Positions 43,630-52,132 of a stretch of DNA of 64,000 nucleotides are shown in pieces. The notes under the pieces were generated by a model. It was not told where the DNA came from and did not search any database. It was given only the letters and a program-made list of their open reading frames with translations. The position numbers were made by a program, and so were the translations under genes. Numbering within the stretch: position 1 is the first letter of the stretch; each line of letters opens with the position of its first letter. This DNA comes from Glycomyces amatae (GTDB lineage: Bacteria; Actinomycetota; Actinomycetes; Mycobacteriales; Micromonosporaceae): the NCBI RefSeq assembly GCF_020991375.1, contig NZ_JAJLQZ010000006.1, positions 1 to 64,000 on the forward strand, read 5' to 3'.

Positions 43630-43649
43630 TTATCCACAGATCATCCACA
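43630..43649 (+). promoter_or_regulatory. Pair of DnaA-box-like sites
   Basis: TTATCCACA (43630-43638) is a perfect consensus DnaA box and TCATCCACA (43641-43649) is a one-mismatch copy 11 bp later. They lie just beyond the att-like site and may be remnants of an element's replication region. Confidence 0.4.
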
Positions 43650-43848
43650 GCCGAGCAGATCTCCAACGGCGACCTTCCGCTTTTCAGGCGGACGCGCATT
43701 ATTTCCAAATGACTGCCCTGAGCAGCATTTTCAACCCAATAAGAAAGGATTGCTCTTGGCCCGGACCGCTATAGGGCCGCTGCACGCCTGCCAGACGAAC
43801 CACTTAGCGAACAGGGCGTCCGGCCAGTGACGGCCTTGTCCAACCGCC

Positions 43849-45957
43849 AGGACACCTCCACGTCCGTGGAGAGCAGGTTGATCTGCTGGAGGGCCTCGGC
43901 GCCGGCGCGGCCGAGCGGAACACCTCCACGTCCGTGGAGAGCAGGGCCACAGGTGCGCATCCGCCTCCGGATCCACCGGAACACCTCCACGTCCGTGGAG
44001 AGCAGGCCGGCCCCTCTTTTTTCCAGTCGCGCCACCCCGGAACACCTCCACGTCCGTGGAGAGCAGGCAGTTGTCGTGGTATTTATCGCCATCGGCGTAG
44101 GAACACCTCCACGTCCGTGGAGAGCAGCCGTCCATCCCCACCCGCTACCGCGGGACCCTCGGAACACCTCCACGTCCGTGGAGAGCAGGTGGTCAGCCGC
44201 TCGTTTTTGTACGCCCAGATCGGAACACCTCCACGTCCGTGGAGAGCAGGCGGTGAGCGGGTCGGGCGCGAGGTCGTAGGCCGGAACACCTCCACGTCCA
44301 TGGAGAGCAGCTCGCGGCGCACGACCAGCTCCAGCGGCCGCGCGGAACACCTCCACGTCCGTGGAGAGCAGCCGCCCGAGGTGCCCGACGACTACCTGCT
44401 GTCCGGAACACCTCCACGTCCGTGGAGAGCAGATGCGCACGAGCTCGGCCATGACGTCGACCGGCGGAACACCTCCACGTCCGTGGAGAGCAGCCGCTGC
44501 TCATCCCCGCCGCCGAGCTCCTCAACGGAACACCTCCACGTCCATGGAGAGCAGGGTTCGCTTTCCTTGCCGTCGCCGCGGATCGTCGGAACACCTCCAC
44601 GTCCGTGGAGAGCAGTGATGCACGCTCGTGTTCCAGTCGTGGCAGGACGGAACACCTCCACGTCCGTGGAGAGCAGTTGATGCCGTTCCAGATGGTGACC
44701 GCGGTGTCCGGAACACCTCCACGTCCGTGGAGAGCAGGGCCTTGGCGGGGTCGGGGAGGTCGTAGGTGTCGGAACACCTCCACGTCCGTGGAGAGCAGCC
44801 CGAGGGGAGGCCGGTCCGATGAGCCCCTGGCGGAACACCTCCACGTCCGTGGAGAGCAGGCCACCACCGGTGACGTGTGGAAATACGGCACCGGAACACC
44901 TCCACGTCCGTGGAGAGCAGGAACACGGCAAACTCATCTGATGTGCTTCGCATGGAACACCTCCACGTCCGTGGAGAGCAGCCGTTGCGTTCGGCCTTCA
45001 TCGCGTCGAGGGCCGGAACACCTCCACGTCCGTGGAGAGCAGTAGAGCCCGGCGGGGTTCCAGGCACCGTGCCCCGGAACACCTCCACGTCCGTGGAGAG
45101 CAGGGCACGCTCGCGAAGGAAATCTCGGCGGAGGTCGGAACACCTCCACGTCCGTGGAGAGCAGGAGTCGGTGTCGATGTCGTCCCAGTCCATCGGCGGA
45201 ACACCTCCACGTCCGTGGAGAGCAGCTCCGGCACGGGGGGAACGGCGGCACCTGTTTCGGAACACCTCCACGTCCGTGGAGAGCAGTTCTCCGGGTCGAA
45301 AATCCGGTCGGCCCGCCGCGGAACACCTCCACGTCCGTGGAGAGCAGGGGACGCTGATGCGGTGGGACGCGGCGACCGTCGGAACACCTCCACGTCCGTG
45401 GAGAGCAGGAATGTACCCATTGTCAGACTCCCTTCCGTTTCGGAACACCTCCACGTCCGTGGAGAGCAGTCGTCCATCGCGGAGATGATGCGCTTCTGGC
45501 GCGGAACACCTCCACGTCCGTGGAGAGCAGACACCGCAAGGCCGCCGCCGCCGAAAGATGATCGGAACACCTCCACGTCCGTGGAGAGCAGGGCAACCGA
45601 GACGGGGGCGTCATCGCGTACGTCGGAACACCTCCACGTCCGTGGAGAGCAGGTCGACAGCGACCACGGGTCAGCGATGGGCCGCGGAACACCTCCACGT
45701 CCGTGGAGAGCAGCGGCCACAGGCCTATCCGATGTCGTTGAGCTGCGGAACACCTCCACGTCCGTGGAGAGCAGGGTGGCGGATGCCGGTCGCCTGGAAG
45801 CGGACCGGGAACACCTCCACGTCCGTGGAGAGCAGGCGCGGGCGAGGTCGTTCACGAGGCCCCGGAGCGGAACACCTCCACGTCCGTGGAGAGCAGTGCA
45901 TCAGCAGGTGACATGCGCGTGAAAATTTCGGAACACCTCCACGTCCGTGGAGAGCAG
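43849..45957 (-). CRISPR. CRISPR array 1, type I-E, 35 repeats / 34 spacers
   Basis: The 28-bp repeat, in crRNA orientation (minus strand), begins CTGCTCTCCACGGACG and ends GTGGAGGTGTTCC, with an inner CTCCAC GGAC GTGGAG hairpin. Repeats start every 61 bp from 43917 to 45930 (33-nt spacers). The terminal repeat at 43849 is degenerate (AGGACACC end) and follows a 40-nt spacer. Repeats at 44283 and 44527 carry one substitution in the stem (TCCATGG on the plus strand). The leader end is on the right, next to cas2. In 31 of 34 spacers the first crRNA-sense base is G. Confidence 0.99.
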
Positions 45958-45994
45958 GCTTGCTGAACTGGGAGTTTACTCGGGCTGTTGTTCG
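45953..45994 (-). promoter_or_regulatory. Leader of CRISPR array 1, overlapping the cas2 3' end
   Basis: Only 18 bp separate the cas2 stop from the first repeat. The 42-nt block ending in the first five repeat bases matches the block before array 2 (55088-55129) at 33 of 42 positions without gaps, including CGAACAA, GTAA, TCCCAG and AAGCCTGCT. The upstream half of this block is the last codons of cas2 (NEQQPE and stop). The leader therefore appears to be shared with coding sequence. Confidence 0.75.
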
Positions 45995-46284
45995 TTTTCG
46001 GCGTGGAACTGGATGAGTTGGAGGCCGTCGAGGTCGATGACGGTGCGGCGGCGCCTGCCGGCGGTGCGGATGACGAAGCGTTGTTCGTGGTCGGCGTGGG
46101 GGTAGACGCAGGTGGCGGCGCCGTCGGCGACGGAGGCGCTGACGGCTTGCCAGAGTTCGTCTCTGACGCGGGCGGAGAGGGTGCCGACATAGAAGCCGGG
46201 GGTGGGTTCGATCATCCAGCGGGTGAGTGCACCACGGACATGGTCGGGGACGGCGGTGGTGGAGATGACGACGAGGTTGGCCAT
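45976..46284 (-). CDS. cas2: CRISPR-associated protein Cas2 (type I-E)
   Basis: The protein has 102 aa from ATG 46284, 3 bp after cas1. It has Cas2e features: MANLVVISTTAVPDHVRGAL, TRWMIEPTPGFYVGTLSARV and RDELW, ending in DGLQLIQFHAENEQQPE. With Cas1 it inserts new spacers. It is slightly longer than common Cas2e proteins, and the extra C-terminal tail is encoded by sequence that matches the CRISPR leader. Confidence 0.95.
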   Translation of the reverse strand: MANLVVISTTAVPDHVRGALTRWMIEPTPGFYVGTLSARVRDELWQAVSASVADGAATCVYPHADHEQRFVIRTAGRRRRTVIDLDGLQLIQFHAENEQQPE

Positions 46285-46287
46285 ACG

Positions 46288-47250
46288 TCACCAGTCGGGT
46301 TCGTGGTCGGCGTGGTTGACGCCCGCGGCGACTTCGCCGATGTCGGGATCCCACAGGTGGACCAGCTCTGGGTTTACGGTCTCGGGCGGGCTGGGGTTGT
46401 TGGGCTCGAAGAGCCATTGGAGGTCGTTGATGATCTGTGGAAGGAGGCGGAAGGCGCGAAATTCTTCACGCAGACGTCGGCGGGCCTCGCGTTCGGGATT
46501 GGGAGAGCGGTGGAGGGTGAAGGCCAGGGGGATGGTGTGGCGGGCTTTGTAGAGGTCGGCGATGTCGTAGACGAACGCGTGTTGTTTGCCGCTGTGAACG
46601 AACCCAAGTGCTGGGGTGCAGCCGAGGCCGAGGATGGCGGCGTGGCAGATCCCGTACAGGGCAGTGTTGGCTGCGGACAGGGCTTGGTTGACCGGGCTTT
46701 GGGTGTCCCAGTTGTGGGGGTCGTAGTTGCGTTTGAACCCGCGGATGCCGTTGCGGTCGGCAAGGGAGCGGTAGAGAGTTTTCATGCGGGCGCCTTCGAG
46801 ACCACGGAGTTGCGCGAGGTTGACGGCGGGTTCGACGGTGTCGCCGAAGCGGAGGCTGAACATGCGCTGGGCGACGGCGAGACGGGTGGCATCGTCGGCC
46901 CAGGCGCGGGCTTGTTTCTCGAGCCAGGTGGTGGTGAGGGCACTGGATTGGCTGGCTGAGTACATGCGAACGCCTCCGGCGCCGGTCCACAGCACGGTGG
47001 TGTTGTGGCGGGCGAGGGTGGCCATGGCCGGTTGGGTGATGGAGGTGCCTGGTCCCATGAGGATGCAGGTGAGTGCGGCGACCGGTAGGTAGACGCGGTC
47101 GATGCGTCCGGCTCTGTCGACTTGGGCGCATATGCCGGTGTCGTCTTGGATGATGCGGACGGTCTCGAGGTAGAGGAAGGAGAGGCTGTCGGCCACGCGG
47201 GGGAGCATGGCCAGGGCCGGGGCGCCGAGCATTTTCCTCGGATCGCTCAA
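46288..47250 (-). CDS. cas1: CRISPR-associated integrase Cas1 (type I-E)
   Basis: This is the spacer integrase. A TTG start at 47250 overlaps the cas6 stop (TTGA) and has AAAGGAG 6 bp upstream, giving 320 aa; ATG 47232 (MLGAPALAMLPRVAD) is the alternative. Family blocks are MLPRVADSLSFLYLE, QPAMATLARHNTTVLWTGAG and SAANTALYGICHAAILGLGC, with the metal ligands expected in GCTPALGFVHSG and YDIADLYK. Length and sequence are typical of Cas1e. Confidence 0.96.
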   Translation of the reverse strand: MSDPRKMLGAPALAMLPRVADSLSFLYLETVRIIQDDTGICAQVDRAGRIDRVYLPVAALTCILMGPGTSITQPAMATLARHNTTVLWTGAGGVRMYSASQSSALTTTWLEKQARAWADDATRLAVAQRMFSLRFGDTVEPAVNLAQLRGLEGARMKTLYRSLADRNGIRGFKRNYDPHNWDTQSPVNQALSAANTALYGICHAAILGLGCTPALGFVHSGKQHAFVYDIADLYKARHTIPLAFTLHRSPNPEREARRRLREEFRAFRLLPQIINDLQWLFEPNNPSPPETVNPELVHLWDPDIGEVAAGVNHADHEPDW

Positions 47251-47903
47251 GCCTGGCTCCTTTCGGTTACAGGGGTGAGGAGGGCGAGGGAAAGCAGGCC
47301 GCAGCCGTAGCTTTGGGAGCGGCCGATGCCGGTGCGGACGGCCTCGCGCAGCATGTCGGGGTCGGTGATGGTCGCGGTGCCGTCGAACTGGGCCCGGGCG
47401 TGGCGGGTACGACCGTTGATGATGGTGTCGTCCAGGGGCCGCCAGTCGGTCGACTCGATGGCGAGACCGGCGGCTGGGGCGCGGTCGGTCCACCAGGTGA
47501 GGGCGGCGGGACCGTGGAAGACGTGGAGTTTGCCGACCAGGGCGGGTTCGGGGGCGCTGTTGCCCCAGCGTTTGGTGGGGTTGGCGACGATCCGGTATCG
47601 CAGTTTCGCTCCGGTGTGGAGGGCATCGAGTTGGGGGGCGAGTTTGCGGGTGGCGGCTTGGATGACGCCGTCCATGGGCAGGGCGTCCAGGAGTGGCTCG
47701 GTCGCGGTCTGGACGAGGATGACGGGGCCGCGGGAGCTGTCTTCGATCCGGTACAGCAGGCCGGCGGCGCGTCGTGGCTGGTCGCCGAGATGGTCGGGGG
47801 CGAGGTGCATGAGCCAGGTGTGCTGGCGGCCGCCGTCGGCCAGGAGTGTGCGGATGCCGCGGTGGCGGGGGTCGAGGACGAGTCGGGTCAACCAGGGGCT
47901 CAT
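47247..47903 (-). CDS. cas6e: crRNA endonuclease Cas6e (CasE/Cse3)
   Basis: Cas6e cuts the repeat RNA at the base of its hairpin and stays in Cascade. It has 218 aa from ATG 47903, overlapping cas5 (ATGA). The N-terminal LTRLVLDPRHRGIRTLLADG and the C-terminal glycine-rich RNA loop GIGRSQSYGCGLLSLA are diagnostic. A conserved histidine region (RQHTWLMHLAPD) probably supplies the catalytic His. Confidence 0.94.
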   Translation of the reverse strand: MSPWLTRLVLDPRHRGIRTLLADGGRQHTWLMHLAPDHLGDQPRRAAGLLYRIEDSSRGPVILVQTATEPLLDALPMDGVIQAATRKLAPQLDALHTGAKLRYRIVANPTKRWGNSAPEPALVGKLHVFHGPAALTWWTDRAPAAGLAIESTDWRPLDDTIINGRTRHARAQFDGTATITDPDMLREAVRTGIGRSQSYGCGLLSLALLTPVTERSQA

Positions 47904-48637
47904 GCGCGGTTCGCTTCCATGAACGCGGCCAGGCGGTCGAGGTAGTCCGTTCCTGTCTCGGCCAGGTCGCTGCTGAGGGTCTCGGTGGTGCGCTGGACCG
48001 GCCGGGCGCGGTAGCGGCGGTCGCCGCGGGGGAAGGCGTCGCAGTCGTCGAGCATCTCGCTCCATGCGGTCGCGTCGCCCGGTGCGGCGGTGCGGACGAT
48101 GTCGACGCGCACCGGGCCGCGCTGGCTCTGCGGCCGGGGCGGGAGTGGGGCGGTCCTGAGCGCGGTTTCGGCGTCGGGAGTGCGGCCCAGGAGCATCGGT
48201 TGCTCGGGTGGGCAGGAGCGGCGCCCTAGGAACGGCTGCCAGCAGGGGGTTTCGAGTGCGGCTTGGGCCTGGTCGAGTGCGTGGGCGGGGCCGGTGACGG
48301 CGACGGTGAAGACCGCATCGGCGAGGTAGTGGCGGCGGGTGATGACCGCGGAGTCTTTGCGTTTGCCCTCGGCGGTGGGGATGCCGTGGCCTTTGGGGTA
48401 GCCGCCGCCGGCGGTGTGGAAGTCGATCAGGCGCACGCCGGGTCGGTCGATGCGCACGGTGAAGTCCAGTTCGGTCAGGGCGCCCAGGGGCGCGCCGCGC
48501 CGGATGCCGGCGGCGCTGGCGATGAGGCCGAGGAGCCCGGAGCGGGTGGGAATGTCGGCGGTGTCCTTCTCGCCGAAGGCGCCCCGTTCGCCCCACGCTT
48601 GCAGCGGGCCGGCCAGGCGCAGCATGAGGGCCTCCAC
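47900..48637 (-). CDS. cas5e: Cascade subunit Cas5e (CasD)
   Basis: The protein has 245 aa. Cas5e caps the 5' end of the crRNA in Cascade. Recognised by LMLRLAGPLQAWGERGAF at the N-terminus, DIPTRSGLLGLIASAAGIRR, DFHTAGGGYPKGHGIPT and the C-terminal DAFPRGDRRYRARPVQRT. It starts 3 bp after cas7 and overlaps cas6. Confidence 0.95.
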   Translation of the reverse strand: MEALMLRLAGPLQAWGERGAFGEKDTADIPTRSGLLGLIASAAGIRRGAPLGALTELDFTVRIDRPGVRLIDFHTAGGGYPKGHGIPTAEGKRKDSAVITRRHYLADAVFTVAVTGPAHALDQAQAALETPCWQPFLGRRSCPPEQPMLLGRTPDAETALRTAPLPPRPQSQRGPVRVDIVRTAAPGDATAWSEMLDDCDAFPRGDRRYRARPVQRTTETLSSDLAETGTDYLDRLAAFMEANRA

Positions 48638-48640
48638 TGC

Positions 48641-49789
48641 CTACTCCTGGACCCAGGCGCAGGTGACCGCGGCCTGGATGAGGTCGTCAAAGGACTCGTG
48701 GGCGCCGCCGAGGTTGGCCGGGGTCTGGTCGAGGACGTGGGCGTGCCCGGCCCACAACTGCCGGTCGGATCCCAGGAGCCGGTGCAGGCGTCCGGCGTAG
48801 CTGTCGAGCCGGTCAGCGGCCTGCGCGACGTGACCCTCGTCCAAGGCGCGGATGGGACGTTCGAACGCGGCCGCCAAGGAAACGGGCCGGTCGTTTCGGA
48901 CAGCGAGATGGACCAGGTCGGGGACGGTCATCGGCGCGGTGGGCCGGTCTTTGCCGGTGGGGACGGTGCGAATGAATGCCTGCGCGAACGCGGTGACCAG
49001 TTCGGCGGCGGCAGTACGGTCGCCGCCGAGGTTGCGCACCAGGCCGTCGAGGTCGATGTTGGCGTACCGGTAGAAGGTGCCGGCGGTGAACAGGGCGGTG
49101 CTGATGTGCCCGGACCCGGGGATGCCGGCCTGCTGCTCGATGTCGTCGACTGCGGAGAAGAAGTCGAACTCCGGGGTGGTCTCGTGGACGGTGAAGGCGT
49201 GGGCCATCTGCACCGCGCCGTCGACGTTCGCGCCGGGCAGCTCGGCGAGCATCCGGCCGAACAGGTTGATGGTGCCGTTGCGCGAGCCCAGGACCGCGGC
49301 GATCTGGTCGGAGGGGAGGATGCCTTTGCGTTTCTTCTCCGGCTTCGCCTCCTCATCGACGATCGCGTCACGGTGGGCCGCGGCGATCGCGGTCAGCTCG
49401 TCGAGCCCGGCCTCGGGCAGGAACAGCAGCACTGAAGTTGTCAGGATCTCCTCGTTCTTCTCGTCCTTGCTCTTCTCGAGCTTGATGCCGTTCCCGGCCG
49501 AGCGGGCGACCTGGCGTCCGGCGGCCTCGGCCTCCTCCAGGGGCCAGTCGTGGGCCTGGTGGAGACGCTCGGCCACCCCGCGCACCACCCGGCGGGTGCG
49601 CACCGCCGGGTCGCCGAGCTTGGCCTCGACGTCGAGGCGGATGCGCCGCTTCCAGGACTGGCTGGAGATGCGGGTGCGTTCAGCACCACCGAACACGACC
49701 GTTTTCGGGTTGCCCTCTTCGTCCCTATTCGGGTTGGAGAAGGGCAGGGTCTGGAGGGCGTGGAAGTCAAGGAATCGGGGCTGGCTCAT
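48641..49789 (-). CDS. cas7e: Cascade backbone subunit Cas7e (CasC/Cse4)
   Basis: The protein has 382 aa. It forms the crRNA-coating backbone. Diagnostic segments are FLDFHALQTLPFSNPNRDEE, KTVVFGGAERTRISSQSWKR and VQMAHAFTVHETTPEFDFFS. The insertion EKSKDEKNEEILTT and the basic EKKRKGI stretch are surface loops. The start overlaps the cse2 stop (ATGA). Confidence 0.96.
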   Translation of the reverse strand: MSQPRFLDFHALQTLPFSNPNRDEEGNPKTVVFGGAERTRISSQSWKRRIRLDVEAKLGDPAVRTRRVVRGVAERLHQAHDWPLEEAEAAGRQVARSAGNGIKLEKSKDEKNEEILTTSVLLFLPEAGLDELTAIAAAHRDAIVDEEAKPEKKRKGILPSDQIAAVLGSRNGTINLFGRMLAELPGANVDGAVQMAHAFTVHETTPEFDFFSAVDDIEQQAGIPGSGHISTALFTAGTFYRYANIDLDGLVRNLGGDRTAAAELVTAFAQAFIRTVPTGKDRPTAPMTVPDLVHLAVRNDRPVSLAAAFERPIRALDEGHVAQAADRLDSYAGRLHRLLGSDRQLWAGHAHVLDQTPANLGGAHESFDDLIQAAVTCAWVQE

Positions 49790-50472
49790 GCCGTCTCGCT
49801 TTCAGCGTTCGGATTGGTCTGCTTGTTGATGGTGTCGATGCGGTGCAGGGTCCGGTGGTAGTCCTGGATCCACCACTTGGCGATGTCGCGGCGGTGCCGC
49901 CGCCAGTCGGCGAGGTCGCCGATAAGCCGGACCCAGTCGACCGGCACCTGGGTGCCGCGCAGGTGCTGGACGGTGCCCGGCAGCAGTCGGTGGAGCCCGT
50001 CGACGTTCTGACGCGAGAGCAGGATCAGGCGGCTCAGACCGGTGTCGCGCGTGTACAGGTGGCGCTCGCCCACACCGATGGCCAGGGATACGCCGAGGTT
50101 GTGCGCGCGCTGCCGGTCGGGATCGGTCTGGAGGTCGTGGGCGCGAGCGGCGGGCGGCTGGGCGCAGATCATGGCCGCCACGGTGACGAACGCGCGCTGC
50201 TCATCGGGGATGGCGTGCCCGGCCAGGTGCCGCCGGTCGGACACGGGCTGTTCGGGCAGGTAGGCGATCAGGTGGCCCCAGGCGCGGTCCCAGGCGGGAC
50301 TATCGGAGCGCTGCCCCAGGCAGCGTTTCAGATCGGCGCGCGGACCGGGCTGCTTCAGCAGTGCCGGAAGCAGGTCACCAGTCGTCGTTGTCGTGTCCTG
50401 GGTCAGTGCCGCCACTGCTCGCCGGGCTCGCTGCGAGCGCGACCGGGGCACCGTTGCCGTCGGGGTGGTCAT
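49786..50472 (-). CDS. cse2: Cascade small subunit Cse2 (Cas11e)
   Basis: The protein has 228 aa from ATG 50472. It has the Cse2 helical pattern: a basic N-terminus (RSRSQRARRAVAAL), ADLKRCLGQRSDSPAWDRAW, and the C-terminal VDWVRLIGDLADWRRHRRDI then AKWWIQDY. With this start the gene overlaps cse1 by 98 bp, which is long; a GTG near 50418 (VAALTQD) would remove about half of the overlap. It stabilises target DNA binding in Cascade. Confidence 0.92.
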   Translation of the reverse strand: MTTPTATVPRSRSQRARRAVAALTQDTTTTTGDLLPALLKQPGPRADLKRCLGQRSDSPAWDRAWGHLIAYLPEQPVSDRRHLAGHAIPDEQRAFVTVAAMICAQPPAARAHDLQTDPDRQRAHNLGVSLAIGVGERHLYTRDTGLSRLILLSRQNVDGLHRLLPGTVQHLRGTQVPVDWVRLIGDLADWRRHRRDIAKWWIQDYHRTLHRIDTINKQTNPNAESETA

Positions 50473-51991
50473 GGGAGATGGGTTCCTTTCGCCAACCGCG
50501 GAACAGCCGCGACCGGTGGATCTCAAGCAACGTGATGGTGCGCGGGTTGACCGCGTAGGTGCCAGTAGCCTGGTCGAAGACGTCGAGCGCGATGGTGATG
50601 AACGCGTTCGGCAGCAGCGGCAGCGGCCCGGCGTCGAAGACCATGGCCCAGAAGGCCTGCTCGGCCCGGGACCAGTACTGGGCCATGGCCGGCCCGGTCC
50701 ACGACGGCGCCTTCTTCGGTTTCCCGGCCAGTTCGGTCCAGGCGGCGTTCAAGGTCCGCTGCAGGTGCTGGCCGACGCCGTCACCGGCGTGGTGGGCGTC
50801 CTCGATCCTGACCTCCATCGCCGGATCTTCGAGGGCGGTGAGCACTGGCGGGGTCGTGGTGGTGAAGAACGCCTTGTCCCGGGTCTGGCCGTCCTGGTCG
50901 TAACCGAACGCGCGGATCCGCAACCGGCGCATCGTCGCCGAGGGCAGAGCTGGGCGGGCTTTGAGATCGACGATGACCTGCGGGTGCGTCACCGGCGCCT
51001 CGGCCGGGACCTGCAGGACCAGAGCATCGAGGTCCCGCCAGATCGCCCGGTCGGCCTCGGCGTACCGCGGATAGCGGTCGCCGGTCTTCGCGTTCACCTG
51101 GTAGGGCACATACGGGTCGTCAGCCCCCGGATGCGCCGAGCGCCACGCCCACGTCATATAGGCGTCCACGACATGCTCGCCGGTCGCATCGGGCACCAAG
51201 AGGACTCCGTGACGGAACCGGTTCGCCAGGCGCCAACCGACACCGGCCCCTGCAGGCGGATCAGAGCGGGGGTCGTGCAGGGGCCCTTCCCATATCGCCG
51301 CCACCGGCTGCGCCTCCTCGGGTGGGAGGTAGACCTGGTTGAGCAGCAGCGTCTCGAATAGGGTGCGTCCCCAGGGATGGACTGAGAGGGTCCGGCGCAG
51401 TGGTCCGGCGCCGGTGTCGGCCTTATCGGTCGCACCGACCTTGCGGGCGGTGCACCGGCCTGAGGGCCCGTAGTACATCCACGCCAACAGATGCCACACC
51501 GCCTCACTCGCCGGGACCGGTACGGGAGCGTCGTCGCGGTCGTGCGAGAGAAACACCTGGTTCGCTCCCGCCACACGAGTCCAGGCGAACTTCCCGACGC
51601 CCGAGGTCGACTTGCACTCCTCAGCCAGGCGCGGGTCCTGCAGGAACGGGCGGGACCCGAAGAGCATGAAATCCGTGCCGGTACCGAAGACCTGGTCGAC
51701 CCGTTCAGGATCGAACCCGGTTCCCGAACCGTTCAAGAGCGCCAGGCGCTGTTGCTGCCAGGGGCGCTTGGCGTCGATCGCGTCGAGTCCGGTGATCCGC
51801 GCGGTCAACACGCCCAGGATCCGCATGAAACCAGCGGCGGCCGGGGCGAGCGGCGCATGGAAGTCCGCGATTTCACCCGCCCGAGTGAACAAGGTTCGCA
51901 GACCCACCCGCCGTGGCAGGTTCGGATCCGGATCGACCCAGGCGACCTCGATCCACTCCTCGGTCACCAGATTGAAGTCGTTGCTGCCCAT
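50375..51991 (-). CDS. cse1: Cascade large subunit Cse1 (Cas8e, CasA)
   Basis: The protein has 538 aa. Cse1 recognises the PAM and recruits Cas3. Recognised by FNLVTEEWIEVAWVDPDPN, a middle section with LFGSRPFLQDP and HPWGRTLFETLLLNQVYLPP, and a C-terminal helical bundle with AQYWSRAEQAFWAMVFDAG. The last 30 residues are low-complexity (APVALAASPASSGG) and overlap the cse2 start region. Confidence 0.94.
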   Translation of the reverse strand: MGSNDFNLVTEEWIEVAWVDPDPNLPRRVGLRTLFTRAGEIADFHAPLAPAAAGFMRILGVLTARITGLDAIDAKRPWQQQRLALLNGSGTGFDPERVDQVFGTGTDFMLFGSRPFLQDPRLAEECKSTSGVGKFAWTRVAGANQVFLSHDRDDAPVPVPASEAVWHLLAWMYYGPSGRCTARKVGATDKADTGAGPLRRTLSVHPWGRTLFETLLLNQVYLPPEEAQPVAAIWEGPLHDPRSDPPAGAGVGWRLANRFRHGVLLVPDATGEHVVDAYMTWAWRSAHPGADDPYVPYQVNAKTGDRYPRYAEADRAIWRDLDALVLQVPAEAPVTHPQVIVDLKARPALPSATMRRLRIRAFGYDQDGQTRDKAFFTTTTPPVLTALEDPAMEVRIEDAHHAGDGVGQHLQRTLNAAWTELAGKPKKAPSWTGPAMAQYWSRAEQAFWAMVFDAGPLPLLPNAFITIALDVFDQATGTYAVNPRTITLLEIHRSRLFRGWRKEPISHDHPDGNGAPVALAASPASSGGTDPGHDNDDW

Positions 51992-52132
51992 GAACCTCCT
52001 CGTCCCGGCCTTGCGCGAACCGGCCCGTCGACAAGGGACGGCCGGTGCTCCGACATCATGACACCCCCGACCGACACCGTGGGTCCACCGAACGGGCTGA
52101 AGCCCGCCTCCGTCGAGCCGAAACCATCGCGC

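Noticed and set aside
43827..45922. Long open frames across both CRISPR arrays giving repeated peptides such as HLHVRGEQ or STDVEVFR
   Set aside because: They are translations of the 28-bp repeat and 33-bp spacers. The 61-bp period shifts frame each unit, so no real coding is implied.
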